NCBI GenBank assembly: GCA_012861695.1
Contig: JAAOOA010000002.1
Coordinates: 29,824,304 to 29,888,303 of the forward strand
Length of the DNA stretch: 64,000 nucleotides
From: Trematomus loennbergii
Taxonomy: Eukaryota > Chordata > Actinopteri > Perciformes > Nototheniidae
Direction of reading: 5' to 3'
Every line of letters starts with the position of its first letter. Position 1 is the first letter of the stretch. The position numbers and the translations under genes were made by a program. The notes beneath the pieces are model-generated. The model was not told the origin of the DNA and did not search any database. It worked only from the letters and a program-made list of their open reading frames with translations. This document shows positions 1 to 12,565 of the stretch, in pieces.

Positions 1-3000
1 TGGATGTGAACATGAATAATAGGGAATAGCACTATGATAGTTTTATGATAATTTTAGTCCTAACTTTCCAAATCTCTCCAACTGATATGCCGATAGTTTC
101 ATGTAGCATACCTCCTGTGTCTTCCGTTTGTTAGAAACACAACAAAATAGATATGCATGAAATGTTCTTATAAATGTAGACAAGTTCAAAAAGGGTAAGT
201 AGAATTGTAATGCCCTTTTCTTGAAAGTTGTTCAGGCTGTACTGACTCTGATGTGTAGTAGACAGTTCAAAATGTAGCCCTTGCTAAGTTTTTTTCTGCT
301 GCCCAGGTAACTATAACTGAGCTTTAACATTTTCCAAAGCATTAATGATAACAATGGGTCTAAATCAGTGAAATCGGTTCCTTGGTGTTTAATTTATAAG
401 TTAGAAGCCCAACATTTTTCCCTTTTTGTTATGGTACATTCTGGATTGATTAACATGAAGTGTGGGTTTGTGGTTTTCTTTTTGTTTTTACGCTCATGTA
501 TATTCTACGAATGCTTCAGACTGCCATTTGTTTCCTGTTCTGCAAGCTTAGCAAATTGTGTAGACACACATGAATAATTTATGTATTAAATAGAACATTT
601 TGGATGAATGTCTTATCTTGGGAATTTCACTGGTACTAATTTCAGTGATTTAAATAATTTTAATTACGGAGGGTTCTGGATAATACTCTGATGCAGTCAT
701 CCATTAAGCAGAGTGAAACTCCCACAGAAACAAATCCTTCTCATAGCACATAAAATGCCGTCTTTTTACTTATTATTTTTAAGCTTTTAAAAAAGAAAAT
801 GACTAGGTGTTGTTTTTCAAAGAGAGTCTCAGTGGAGCAGTTTAATGTTATGTTCATGTGTGGATTCAAAAAGCAGGGGGAGGAGAAAACTAACAACACT
901 ACATTTAGCAACCATGTCATTTTCACTAATCAAATAGTTTTTGTGTATTATCTATATTATGTGTGTGAAATAATATTGGATGGGGAGGACCAGGCAAGAA
1001 TCAGAGCCTGATTTCCACCAATAGGAAACCAATAGAGATAGCATTTTCAATTGGGATGTCGCACAATAGGCTATTGGATAGGTGACCGTAAGTTTCGTAT
1101 TTTAAATCGGCATTCTTTACGACACGCATAGGACTACTGGCAAGTGTGGTTTTCGATTAAAATTTTATTGGAGAATACACTTCCACTATTCATACTAATT
1201 CAACACAAATTAAAATCGGAATTGCATGCTCACACCTTTATTTGTAAATGAGGTCCATTCTCCTATCCATCTGTTAGTGACTTTGTCGTAGAGTTTTTTT
1301 GTTTGTTTCTCATGTAACTCCAACAACCTTGCTCCTACATGTCTAGAGTTGATGCTGCATTGAAACACTATGTATACTGTTTCATATGTCCAATGATCAA
1401 TTCCATTGAAATAATGGTTAGTGTCTACATTTTTTGTTATTTCTCCATTACTATTTTATTGCCTAAAATGACCAGTGTTCAGATTCTTCTGACAGTTAAC
1501 TTCAAGAAGTCATGTGTGACTTATAACTGTCCAGTGTTGCTTTGCGATAAACAGAGAACAAGTCAAAGTAATCTCTATCCAAAGATCAGGTGGAGAAAGA
1601 GAACAATTATGAATTGGCAGCTAAAGGAGACCATAGGGACTTTCTCTGGATTGTTGGGTTCATTGTGTAGCTGTCTGCAAAAACAGTATAAAACAAAGAA
1701 AGAGCAACTAGTGTAATAGTTTATTAGTTTGAAAATACACTCAGTAACTGGATAGTGTTACATTAAAAACACTGTCAGACTTAAGAATTGCAGCTCAAGG
1801 AAACATTTTTTTCTGGAAGCAGTTCCATATTTTACTGGAGATCATTAAAATGCACATGCAGGCCTACCAACCTAGCTGCAATTATCAGTATTTACTGAAC
1901 TGTGAAACTATCACCAGGGAAAATACACACGTTCCTCAAGAGACAGCTTTTAAAATATCACTTCACAGTATAATTATCAACACCAGTAAAAGCAGGGTTT
2001 TACATGAAAGCATGCTTTTGCCCACAGAAACCAAACAGCTTCCTAGGAATTTTCATCATAATCTCTGGAAAATGTTAGTAATTTCAAAACGTGTCTGTGT
2101 ACTGTGTGTACGCATTTATTGTTGTGAACCCATATCTTTACCGATACTTGACACAAGTCTTTACACAAATCAGATTTCTTCATGTTAAATTAAATATGTT
2201 ATTAGGGTTTCCATTAACATTTAAAGAAAACTTTTCATAGCGTGTGTGGATTAACGCTAACTTTAGCTCTTTTTATAATACTGTTTGATATGATATGCAC
2301 ATCTGGAAAAATCTACTAATAGGAATTGTTCCATTCACCTCTAAAGGAGAGTAACTTTCACCAGTATGATTTTTGTAAGATTATGACCATCCTTGCCAAA
2401 TTGACATGGGGGGGTTCCAAATCCGGCAGCCATAACACCAGCTCTGCCAGATTTAAAAGCCCCACTGCCATTTTATACACCATGAATCCAGAGTGAAATG
2501 CTTTTGTTTGCCTATGTGGAAGTCTTTGCAAGTCCTTTCTTCACGTCAGATTTGAGAGGGTAGATAAGAAGCACACATACCTTTTAACATAGACTGTACT
2601 TTTTACTGTTGTAGTGATACTTTAGCTGCTGGTAAAAGACGAGTTTCACATTTCATCTAAAACCGATATTTACAGTGTGGACTGGCATGTGTGAGCTAAG
2701 CCTGTCTAAAGATAAAATCATATTTTTGTGAAAACGTTCACATCACTGTTCTTCGTATTTAAGCAAGCCATTCAGCAAAAGGCTTTTAGGAGAATGCTTT
2801 ACTACCTACCCACAGAACAAGCAACCGCCCCTCGGCTGGATCAAGGTGTGTAACCTCTGTGAGTAACATCCCCACTGCAGAGTGTGTCTCTGTGGGAGGT
2901 TTACAGAGCAAACTGCAGAGCGAGGGAGAGTCAATACAAGATGGAGAGAGGTATAGCAAGAAAGAGAGTGAGGGATGTGTGACACCCTGACATGGAAATG

Positions 3001-3153
3001 TGTCTTTTGAGATCAGTCCTTCAGGGAAGATGATAAATGGGATCAAGAGCAGCGTGTTGATGTTCTGCCTCAATGACACAGAGAGTCAACAGCTGCTTGT
3101 CGTGCTAAAAGCCTCTCATCAGCCTGACTGCCCTCCTGATATTCAGTCGTGTG

Positions 3154-3155
<2 letters not shown>
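1..3155. other. Non-coding stretch, no gene seen
   Basis: AT-rich sequence with stops in all frames. The longest open frames (about 60-125 codons) show no recognisable domain, codon bias or splice context. A possible 30-nt microexon at 2,816-2,845 is discussed under findings. Nothing else is supportable. Confidence 0.6.
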
Positions 3156-3206
<51 letters not shown>

Positions 3207-3239
3207 ATACACACACACACATACACATACACACACACA
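3156..3239. repeat. (CA)n microsatellite, interrupted
   Basis: About 84 bp of CA dinucleotides. It begins as a pure run and breaks into CACATA-type variants towards the right end. It makes an artificial Thr-His open frame, which is not a gene. Confidence 0.95.
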
Positions 3240-5317
3240 TGCAATATACATCTGAGCTGCTCTTAAGGGAATAACCTTATATAGAGAAATCGATTCAACA
3301 ATGGAAGCTTAAGGAATAAGAAATTATTACATGAAAAAGACAGACATTTAATTACAGAATAATGTGGATAATTTTGGGGATTTGTATGGTCAGAGGGGTT
3401 CTCTCTAATCTACATATTATTCTGTTGATCAATTCCCTCCAATTTACAATGCAGCATTTCTTACAAGGTATGACTGCTGGAGAGCGTATGCATCCCTGGT
3501 CATGATAGTGAGACTAAGAGTAACCTAATATCCCACCAATTTGCTCAGAGATGTAGACTTGTTGTGTTTTAACATAAGAAGACACATTAATCAGTCTAAC
3601 CACATTACCTCTAAGCAGTGAAGTGGAAGGAAAAGAGAAAAACTCATCAGACTGTAGAAGTAACTTGAACGTGAGTTGAAGTTATAATGAAACCCAGCAA
3701 AGTGTTGTTGCTTCAGTTCTGCTCTGATCCCAGAACAATCAGTTTATTGTGTCTTGAGTGGTCCATAAGTCATGCTTTGACATCTTTGAGCGATCAATCA
3801 TTCCAAATAATGTTCTCCAACTTGTTTATATGTCAATGCTCTGGCTGTGCATCACATTTGGCATTCTCTATATCAATTTCATATTACAGTGAATGCAGGC
3901 ATTGGATATCTGAAAGCTCCCATCAGGGCTGTTTATATCTCACACTGCTGATGGAGCTCTTACTGTATTGGAGTTGGCAATATCTCCTCTTCTGCAGAGT
4001 AGTAGTAGTAATGTGTGAGGAAGGTCTGTATGTGTGTGATGAGCTCAGCTGAGAATAGTTTTGACATCCAGGCAGCCTTTTCAAAACATTTTAATCTGAT
4101 TTTCAGTTATAGAGTAAAAGTACATGAGATGATATACAATGTTTATTTAATTCCTTCCGACATAATTCATTTTAAAGCATTTTTAACTTATTAATCTTGT
4201 GCATGATGTACTTTTGCAAACTGACGCAGTATTAGATCAATTTTAAATTGTAAATATTTGCTTCTATCATTAAAACACCCCCCGCTTACAGTACATCAAC
4301 AGAAGACATAAACTGTGGAAGAAAAGGCGTGAGAAGAGAAACTAAATGATGACAGAAAATACTATGATGAGGGTTTGAGTATGTTTGAATATATAGACAG
4401 AGATGATCTTAAAACCCTGATATGCATCACATTTCTTTGTCTGACTCACAAAGCTCCACTAACTGATATATTACTTTTGTGAAACATTCTTTATGAAATT
4501 CTGGGAGGTGCAGACATAACAATACAAAGTTGTAAAAAAAAACTAAGAAATTATCTTTTTTTCTCCATAATAAATAAAGAGTTATAATGTGTTGTATGTC
4601 GTTCAGTTAAAAGTATCCACATGTATGAATACTCAACTGTTGGTGTATTTTACAAAATGAATGATATTAGCATATTTCCTCCACACTGCTAATGTGGTCA
4701 TGCAAATGGGTGAAATACTCAGTGATATGAAATATTCATGATGCAGTTTTTACAACTTCCAAATGTGACAGTCATTTATCTCTCTGCGATAATTCCTTTA
4801 TTATCAAGTCCTCATTTTTATGTGTGTCTGAATCCTCTTCAGTCCCAGCTGTTTTTTATGAAGTTCTTGTGCAGAGGCTGAACTGGGCTTCATTTCTTTG
4901 TCACAGCGAGGTGAAGAAGAATTCTGCTGGTTGCAGGTTTTAACGGATGTGCAGTGTCTTATTGATGTGTGCTGATTCTCTCGCGTCCAGGAAGAAGTTT
5001 AAAGATTAAGAGACAAATGAGTCTCTGTAAGGGTTCAAATTGGTTACTTTAATTTAAGCAGCGTGGTAGTGAAACAAACAAAGGGTAGTTGGGGAGACAA
5101 AAGCAGATGTTGTCCCGCAGCTGGTACCAAGGAAAGAGACCGAGCACACGTTGATCGCGTATAACAGAGGATTTCGACATTTTGTATTCATTGTTCACTT
5201 CCATACGCCTTTTCTCCTCCTACTCTCTTTCATGACTTTTTATTTAATGCATTATAACGGCTGTAATCGTTACTCTCGTAATACCGGAAATGGTCATTAT
5301 TTAACGGCTGAGACATT
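3240..5317. other. Non-coding stretch, no gene seen
   Basis: AT-rich unique-looking sequence. An open frame of 121 codons at 3,687-4,052 has no known domain and no coding-like composition. No repeat, RNA gene or regulatory element could be supported. Confidence 0.55.
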
Positions 5318-5709
5318 GGGTGTTTCTCAATCGTGAGTAAAGCTGCTTCAGAGCCACTATTTCAAGCATACTACGTCATCGAGTGCCGCCGAAGTACTGT
5401 TCCAATCTCCAGCATACTTGGAAATCTACCGAGCCCGGCGTACTCCGTTTGGAGAAATATCGAGGCTGCACATGAGTAGACTTCGCGGTCTTAAAATCCC
5501 CACAATGCTTTGCGCACGGACCAATTTCCCCAAATCTGTGGCGGAAGATGTAAGGCGAGGCCTCTCATATGACGCACACCTGCACACTTGCTAGCCTGTT
5601 CCACTCTTCGTTTTCCGAATGCCAGGAAGGATTCTTGCCTAGCTTCTGAAGGAAGTGACTCGGAAGACATGTGCTACCAAGCAAGCGTACTCGCGATTGA
5701 GAAACACCC
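5318..5709. mobile_element. Non-autonomous DNA transposon (MITE-like), about 390 bp
   Basis: The left end GGGTGTTTCTCAATCG is matched, as reverse complement, by the right end CGATTGAGAAACACCC, with imperfect pairing continuing inward (GTGAGTA against GCGAGTA). The interior is richer in GC and CpG than the flanks and has no transposase frame. No clear target-site duplication is visible, so the superfamily is not assigned. The same 'CTCAAT...GAGTA' end style occurs in several teleost short transposons. Confidence 0.7.
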
Positions 5710-6774
5710 CCTTAGTACTGTAGCACAGGAAGTCGTCATTGTTGTCAACGTCTTTAGATACAGCTTTTCAAAATAAACTTTACTCTGAACTGTTTTCAGA
5801 ATAAAACAGTTTTTAAAGCTTACTATGTGTTTACGCTAAATTACATCATTGAATATTGATTTTAATTTCTAACAGTCTCCACCATTCATTCAGTCTCAAT
5901 AAGCTTTTTCAATTTCATTTCATTTCAAGAAGAACTTTTTGCAGGACACTTTTCGGTGAAAAAGCTTTACCCCCGCACTCTGGCTATACTTCTTTTTAAC
6001 CCTTGGACTTAGTCTTGTTGATTGTTTTCGTATAACTGGAAACATTTTTGCAAATACTTTGATGTAATGCAATTGACTCTTAATATTGTCCATTTCATTA
6101 CATTTTTTCAAACAGTGCTGAGATAACTTCCGGAACCTGGGGCTTTATTTAAAATTTTTTTAAGTCTTCTCATATTCTTAACATCAAGTATTGAAAGAAA
6201 GAAAAAAACACTTGTAAGGTGATTATTAAAGTATAGGTGAATAAACAAGGTCTTTGTAGAAAACAAGGCCCTAGATACAATTTCATAGTTGTGGCGTTAT
6301 TGCTGCGGCTAAATGACCCATGGGAGTGAATACATGGGTGGAAAATGGGCTTTCATTAGGCTAACAGTTTTGCTCAGGAACAATTCAGCGTGCCTGCTCC
6401 GACTGAATGCTTGAGACCTGTTGTTGATTTGGGTAATTTTTTTTATAAAGGACTTTAAAAGAACAAACTAAAGTGTGTGCTCTACCAGCTAGACACACTG
6501 CTGTAGAACAATAAACCAGTTACTGCAACGATTGAACAGTGTTTCTGTTGTATGATTATCCAGCATGCTGAAGATATTGCGGGGAAAGAAAACCATTACA
6601 AATCCCCTGTGGGTGTACACTGAGCTGAGCCAGTGTTAATAGTTTAACAGCCATAGCAGAGTCAACAGGGTAAAACTAGCAGGCAGAGGGCTGGTGAGGT
6701 GGAAGAAAGTTGTAACAGAAGCCAGTGTAGGAGGAACAAGTGTATAAGGTCATATTAATAGACCTTTTAATATG
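5710..6774. other. Non-coding stretch, no gene seen
   Basis: AT-rich sequence between two mobile elements. No coding frame or repeat recognised. Confidence 0.5.
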
Positions 6775-6905
6775 AATGGATTCCTATCCAAAGCAACTTA
6801 CAGATACTTGAATACCGTATGCCTACAGGAGCAAATTGAGGTTAGGTATCTTCCCCACGGATACTTGTTGACTGCAGTGGGTGTCAAGGTGGGATTGACC
6901 TTTTG
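6775..6905 (-). mobile_element. Diverged SINE remnant, minus strand
   Basis: Read on the minus strand, it shares with the SINEs at 27,063 and 37,955 the order 'ACTGCAGT' then 'GGGGAAGATACCT' then 'AAGTTGCTTTGGATAGGAA'. The last block is a mutated form of the family's AAGTCGCTTTGGATAAAAGC tail. The tRNA-like head with the Pol III boxes is missing or unrecognisable. Divergence is much higher than in the other two copies, so this is probably an older insertion. Confidence 0.6.
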
Positions 6906-6980
6906 TCCTGAAACACGCTTCAACATTCTTCTTGCTTGAGGCCTTTACAAACTTATTTTATTTGTATAAGTACAGTCCAG

Positions 6981-7745
6981 TATAATAATAATAATAATAA
7001 TAATAGATTTATTTAGTTAGCGCATTTACAGGTGCTCAAAGACGCTTTACGGATATAGTGAAAATAAAATAAAAGAACAACAAATACATATATATAGTTA
7101 AAGTCAAATTAAAATCAAGCAATACAAAAACAATCACACATAAAAAGCCAGATTGAAGAGGTGAGTTTTTGTAAGTTTCTTTGAAGGTGGTGAGGTCAGT
7201 GCAGTCTCTGATGGGTTGTGGGAGTGAGTTCCAGAGGGAGGGGACAGCGACGGAGAAGGCTCTGTCCCCCCAGGTCCGGTGCTTGATGCGGGTGGGGATG
7301 GATAGGAGGTTGGCTTCTGATGAGCGGAGGCAGCGGGAAGGGGTGTGTGGTGTAGCAGGTCTGTGAGGTGGGGGGGGGGGGGGAGCCTGGTTGTTGAGGG
7401 CTTTGTGAGTAATGAGGAGGACTTTGAAGTCGATTCTTTGACGGACGGGGAGCCAGTGGAGGTTCTGGAGGACGAGAGTGATGTGGTCTCGGGAGCGGGT
7501 GTGGATGAGGAGGCGAGCAGCAGAGTTCTGGGTATGTTGGAGTTTATTGAGGAGGTTGGATGGTATGCCGTAGACTAGAGGATGCTATTGCAGTAGTCGA
7601 GTCGTGATGTGATGAATGCATGAATCAGGGTTTCAGCAGCAGAGGAGGAGAGTGATGAGCGGAGACGGGCAATGTTTTTGAGGTGGAAAAAGGCGGTCCT
7701 GGTGATGTGATTGATGTGGTGATTGAATTTGAGCTGACTGTCGAA
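6981..7745 (-). mobile_element. 5'-truncated L2-type LINE, minus strand
   Basis: On the minus strand, the element ends with 'AAAGCGTCTTTGAGCACC', then 'AAATAAATCTATTATTATT' and a (TAT)n tail. This is the usual 3' end of L2-group non-LTR retrotransposons in fish. Upstream lies the C-terminal part of the reverse-transcriptase polyprotein. The head of the element (endonuclease and most of the RT) is missing, as expected from incomplete target-primed reverse transcription. Confidence 0.88.
7150..7740 (-). pseudogene. LINE L2 reverse-transcriptase C-terminus, broken
   Basis: Translating the minus strand gives, in pieces, [10 protein letters not shown], then an HWLPVRQRIDFK-like segment, then SRCLRSSEANLL, then GDRAFSVAVPSLWNSLP. 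These are the standard motifs of the thumb and C-terminal region of L2/CR1-group ORF2 proteins. The reading frame breaks just after the YCNSIL motif (TAG around 7,575) and again at a 13-nt G run at 7,371-7,383. The open frames called on the plus strand here are antisense shadows. No full catalytic domain is present, so the fragment is inactive. Confidence 0.88.
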
Positions 7746-10088
7746 TGTACATGTGACATTATTGGGTGCACTGGCAACTAAAGACTGATTGAGTCGTATA
7801 TATTGTAATAGACGTGAGGGTTACAAGCTTTTATAAAGGAGAACATAGTTTTACTTGTGTGCTGTGCTGAGTGGGTTTTTATATTGAAATCTGTTTACTC
7901 CTCTGTATTGTCTTTGCCCCCATCAGTATTTATAAGTCTCATACAATCTTTTTGTCCTCCATTGCTGCAGAGTCACCAGTGGGTTAGTTAATTACACCCT
8001 CTCTTTGTCCTGCACATGATTTTTCTTTTGTTCTTCAGCACAAGGCCATTCAGTTTATCAAGTTTGCATCTTGACTTTAATTCCTCTGACTTCACACACT
8101 ATTATGCAACTCTTTATTTGTGTGTATAGGTGTTGTATGAATAATGTACAATCGCAAGCGTGGATCAAATAAATGAATGAAGGAATTAGTTTCTACAAGG
8201 TCTGTCTGACTTCTCTTCTCAGAGACAATTACACCATAACCCATTTCATCCCTTTTTGTATAGGCAAGTTCATCAGAGAGGATAATGTTTACTTAGTCAG
8301 CGTGAGGAAAGCTTTGTAGATCTTTTATATTTTCAAGACTTTTTTGGGCACTCCCTTCAACCCCCCTACCAGTGAAAAGTTGGCCTGTAGTCACATGACC
8401 ATAAGCACAGCCAATCTAGGTGTGTCCCATTGGCTGATATGTGAGTGGACATATACTGTGAACTGGTTATCTTTTACATTTAAAATGTTGTTTCCTCCTC
8501 CATGTCTACGCTATATTATCTGTAAGCTAAAACATGCTAGTTTAATAATAAAGTGGTTCTGCATTCAAGTTTGAAGGAGTTTGACCAAATTAGTGAATGA
8601 AGAACAACATGAAGCGAGGCCTTTTACTAGCTGCACTGGAAAACATATATATATACATATATATTCTACAGAATGGTGAGATTTTCGTTCTGAAATATGG
8701 CAACTTTGACATGAAAAACACCATTTTATTTTGTATTAGTCGTTTTGTGTTGCAAGTCCATGGAATTTACCTGACAGACATTTTGATAAGTTACAGCAGG
8801 AAAGTCACAGGTGTAATTAATAACACTAACCAGGGCAGGGCAGTTCCAGGGCTTTGGTAATGTGTATGCTAGCTCAGTAGCAATGCTGAGACACTACAGG
8901 GGACACGATCCATCGTTATTCTTATTAATTACACCGTTGCTTCTCCTAAAGAGACTACATATTAATCCTGTGATAAAACGTCTTGAGAGCTGGTGCAAAA
9001 TGTCGAATGTGTTTTTACCTGAAGTCTGAATTTAGATGATCCGTTATTTCTTCTGGTTAAAAGGGAAGAAAGTGTCACTTTGAGGTACTTTATTCAGACT
9101 GGCTGAACATGCTGTCTGTGTTTAAAGTGCTGCTGGGTTAAGGTTGAGTGTGCTGTAAAAGCTGTCACTGCCTAAAAAAATGCCACAGAAAAAGAACATT
9201 GCTGTCGAAAGTGTTTAGAAATACAATTTTTTGTGCTGCTGTATTGCAAAAGTATTGAAGGTATTTTGCAGTAGACTAGGGGCAATGTAATGCTTATTGT
9301 AGATGCTGTATTATTTGCTGTTTGTATTTGTTTTTGTTGATCTGGAAAAAAGCATGTTTTCTTTGTCTTAGCATTGTTTTTAATTGTGCTCTTGGCCTGT
9401 TATGATGTTGTACATTACAGAGATAAAAGCTGTTTTGTCAGTTCAGATTATAGTGGTGGAAAGTAGAAGTGAGTGACAACATATCTTAATGCTACCCTGA
9501 CATCCACGGTATATTCTTAATGTTGAAATGTGGTTGCTGGATTTTACATTGGTCATACAGTAGCTGTCTTTGTCTGGGTATGAATCTAGTTTCAGTCTGG
9601 CAGTGCTTTCATGCGACATTGTTAATTTCCCAAGTGCAGCTTGAAATCATTCTTCAGATCACTGGCTCTTTTGCTTTACCCATTGTTGTTTCACACAATG
9701 AACGCTGAGACAACAATCACAATTGATCCAACTATTTCTTGGCAGGGTGTGTGTGTATGTGTGGTTGATTTAAAATGTGCTGGGAACTGTAGGAACAATG
9801 TAGTAGTGAATCTTGTTATAATATCAATAGGTTTGTGATGTGTGGTTATATTTATTGGTATCTGTCAGTAATTTGTGTCATTTAAGGGTTGGTTCACTTG
9901 GGTAACATGGGTATGGGATGCACTGATGGTCCAAATCCTGTGGGATGTGAAAGGGAGGTGAGAGTGTCACTGTATTTTTTTGTTGACGGAAACCTTTGAT
10001 ATCTAATTTCTGCACATTTTAGTATGTTCATAAACTTGTGTGGTATTTTAGTTAAAGGCAACAGGGTGCATATAACATTCTTGCATAA
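7746..10088. other. Non-coding stretch, no gene seen
   Basis: AT-rich, with a short TA/ATAC run at 8,645-8,665. Open frames of 60-87 codons have no recognisable features. No RNA gene found. Confidence 0.55.
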
Positions 10089-10147
10089 CTTTTCCAAAAT
10101 AAGGTCCCATGGAGGTCCCCCGGAAAGGGAGGACTTCGCCTCTCTAT
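10089..10147. mobile_element. Truncated end of the neighbouring foldback-type element
   Basis: This 59-bp piece is the near reverse complement of 10,146-10,203 (AATAAGGTCCCATGGAG against CTCCATGGGACCTTATT, and CTTCGCCTCTCTATAG against CTATAGAGTGGCAAG). It looks like the end of a second copy of the same element whose other parts were lost, leaving a palindromic junction. Confidence 0.6.
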
Positions 10148-10802
10148 AGAGTGGCAAGTCCCTCCCCTTCCGGTTGAGCTCCATGGGACCTTATTTCGGA
10201 AAAATATGTATTGAAGTCAATGGAGAGAGAAAGATTATCTTTCGATCCCGTTTGAATTGTGCCACGAATTACACCTATGTTTGTCAATTTAAAAGATAAT
10301 TTTGAAAATAAAAATGTGTTTAAAACTGTGAAGTAACACCTTTTTTTGTGTGACACCGCTCAATGAACTACATCTCCCGTCTCGCACCACACACCAAGAC
10401 GGCCGTCACGTTGGCACATTTCACTCTTTCTTTCAGAATGAGGCGAAAAGTATTAAAAGAGGTGAAAATCACTACAAGTCTGGGCATGTTGAGAGCTGTA
10501 CATACACACAAGGGGAGTTAGTCGGTTCCGTAAGAGCCGCATGCGGGACCGGGATTCTGGGATTTGTAGTCTTTCTAGTTGCGTATTTTTCATAGTCTTA
10601 TATTTCAACAGTTTTACGACAAACTGTGACTTTTTGACATGGAATTATTATTTAAGATTGACAAACATCATATGTGTAATTCGTGGCTCAATTCAAACGG
10701 GATCGAAAGATAATCTTTCTCTCCCCATTGACTTCAATACATACTTTTTCCGTAATAAGGTCCCATGGGTCGGAAGTAGATGGGCGGAACTTCGCCTCTC
10801 AA
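10146..10802. mobile_element. Foldback-type non-autonomous DNA element, about 660 bp
   Basis: Long subterminal inverted repeats pair 10,180-10,290 with 10,665-10,775. Shared blocks include CCATGGGACCTTATT, TGTATTGAAGTCAATGG, AAGATTATCTTTCGATCCCG and the AATTGTGCCACGAATTACAC region. The outer ends are AGAGTGGCAAGTCC on the left and GGCGGAACTTCGCCTCT on the right. The centre holds 'GGGATTCTGGGATTTGTAGT', a block common in fish repeats. There is no transposase and no clear target-site duplication, so the superfamily is left open. Confidence 0.7.
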
Positions 10803-12240
10803 TAATGACCTGATGCAAAGCATCTGGAGATGCACACACTCTCAGCAGAGGACAAAAGGAGAAACAATTCACTGTGAGTGGCAGAAAGGAGAGGATTGAC
10901 TGGAAAGGATTCACCCAAAGACACTGCTGGGTTTCAACCTGTAAAACGTCTGAATGAGCAACATGGAAGCTAAATGAAGCTTAAAGAACTCTACAGTATC
11001 TCAAATAAAAAGGAAAGAGTCAAGACTGAGTTGTCCCGTGTGTCCTTTGGAGTGAACCAGGCCTTTTTTCAAGTTGAGTAGGAGTCAATCAACCAAACCA
11101 ATCAGAACTTGACAATGTTGCTCCTGGCAGTGTAAAATGCACATCAGGGAAACAAAAATGATTATTTGTTTGAAAATATATGGTGTAATAATGAAATACC
11201 TGTATATGATTGTGGAGATAACATATTAAGGATTTCTCTATTTCATAGTACATTTGAAACATTATGTTGGTCTTTGAGGTGGTGAGCAGATGCATTTAAT
11301 CTTGTTAGAATGACTCAGGATAGTTGTATGTGAGTGTGCCTTTGGGGTGGTGAAGCTATTAGTTTGTGTTTTCTTTAATATCTTTTGCCATCTCTCCTGT
11401 GAACGTACTTACCTTTGACTGGTTTTCCCACTGTGGCTGCCAAATTAAAAGACCTTTTAGTTTTTCTGGAGATATATGGGCTGCAGGTGCCTTTCTGTTA
11501 GGGAGAGGGTAGATCAATTTACTCTGCAGGCTCATATAATGTCAACCTTTCCTCTCCAGGAGGTTAATCATTTTGATATTCCTGAGATCATTGTGCATTG
11601 TTAACAATTGTTCCATAGTATTTGTTTGATAACACATGGATGCAGCTAAATACAATGAAATTCCTAATTTATCTAAAGGTAAAACATGTTCAACTCTGTC
11701 TTCTCTCTTTTCTAGGTAAGACAACCAAACGTGTGTCTGTTTTTCTCGTGTGTACATGTCCAGCTGGCACAACACCAAAGACAGAATGCTATAAACTCCT
11801 CGAAAATGACAGTAAGAACAACTATATTTATTAAAGAACCAACATGTTATGCATTGAAAGTACAACAACATGGTGTCTGTCTGCACTGATTGACTCTGCA
11901 GGTATAGTGTCAAACATGATTGTTTTGGGTCAGCTGATGCAGGAGCATGGATTTAGTGTCCTTAAAAAAGTTATTGATTCAATCCGTGTTCTGTCTTCTC
12001 TCTGTCATCATTCCCATATCCGCGGATCTTCTTTCTTGCTCTCTAAGTAATGAGAGTTGATGTATAGCCTGTTGCCGTGGCTCTGTGTTTAATAGCATAA
12101 ATTGTTAAGATAGAGCTGCTAACTCTTTTTCAATCAGGAGAGACAGTTGATGTATACAAAATACATATTATTGCCAGGACACGCAAATGAATGTAATAAT
12201 GATTGCCAGAATTATACAGGTGAATAAAATGGTGTTTGGC
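10803..12240. other. Non-coding stretch, no gene seen
   Basis: AT-rich. The open frame of 123 codons at 11,542-11,913 (minus) is overlapped by another on the opposite strand, and neither shows a domain. Confidence 0.5.
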
Positions 12241-12565
12241 GATTAGGCCCCGGTTTGCAGGATTATCATTTAGGAGGGGAAGAACCGCTCCGAAGAAACC
12301 CCCCGGGGTCTAGACACTGGTGGTGGTGATAAGTAGATAGGTCCGGTCTGAAGGGAGAAGGTTAGCTTGGCCCTGTATTTGGAGACAGGAGGCGAAAGGG
12401 GTGGAGGGGGGTTTATATCGTCACCTGAAATGACAGCTGACGGAGGGGGAAGAGCAGATTTAAAGGGATTAGCGGGTGCTATGATAGGCTTGAGAGAATG
12501 GAGAGAAGTGATTGGTTAGCTGGGGAGTGATGCCCCCGATCACTTATTGAGGGAGGAGAGAGTAT
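12241..12565. repeat. GC-rich block, possible unclassified repeat
   Basis: The segment from GGCGATTAGGCCCCGG to about 'GAGTATATAAATG' is clearly richer in G and C than either flank. It contains runs such as AAACCCCCCGGGG and GGTGGAGGGGGG. No terminal inverted repeats or Pol III boxes were found. It may be an old mobile element or a small regulatory island with a TATATAAA box at its right edge (about 12,562). Which of these is not decidable by eye. Confidence 0.3.

Noticed and set aside
1339..1716. 125-codon plus frame
   Set aside because: Cys/Ile/Lys-rich random-looking sequence without domain, promoter or splice evidence.
3000..3266. 88-codon plus frame ending in Thr-His repeats
   Set aside because: Second half is the CA repeat; first half has no domain or splice support.
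3687..4052. 121-codon plus frame
   Set aside because: Random-looking composition, no known motif, not supported by flanking splice signals.
7181..7578. Plus-strand frames of 61 and 77 codons
   Set aside because: Antisense shadows of the minus-strand L2 RT fragment; acidic residues come from reversed Ser/Leu-rich codons.
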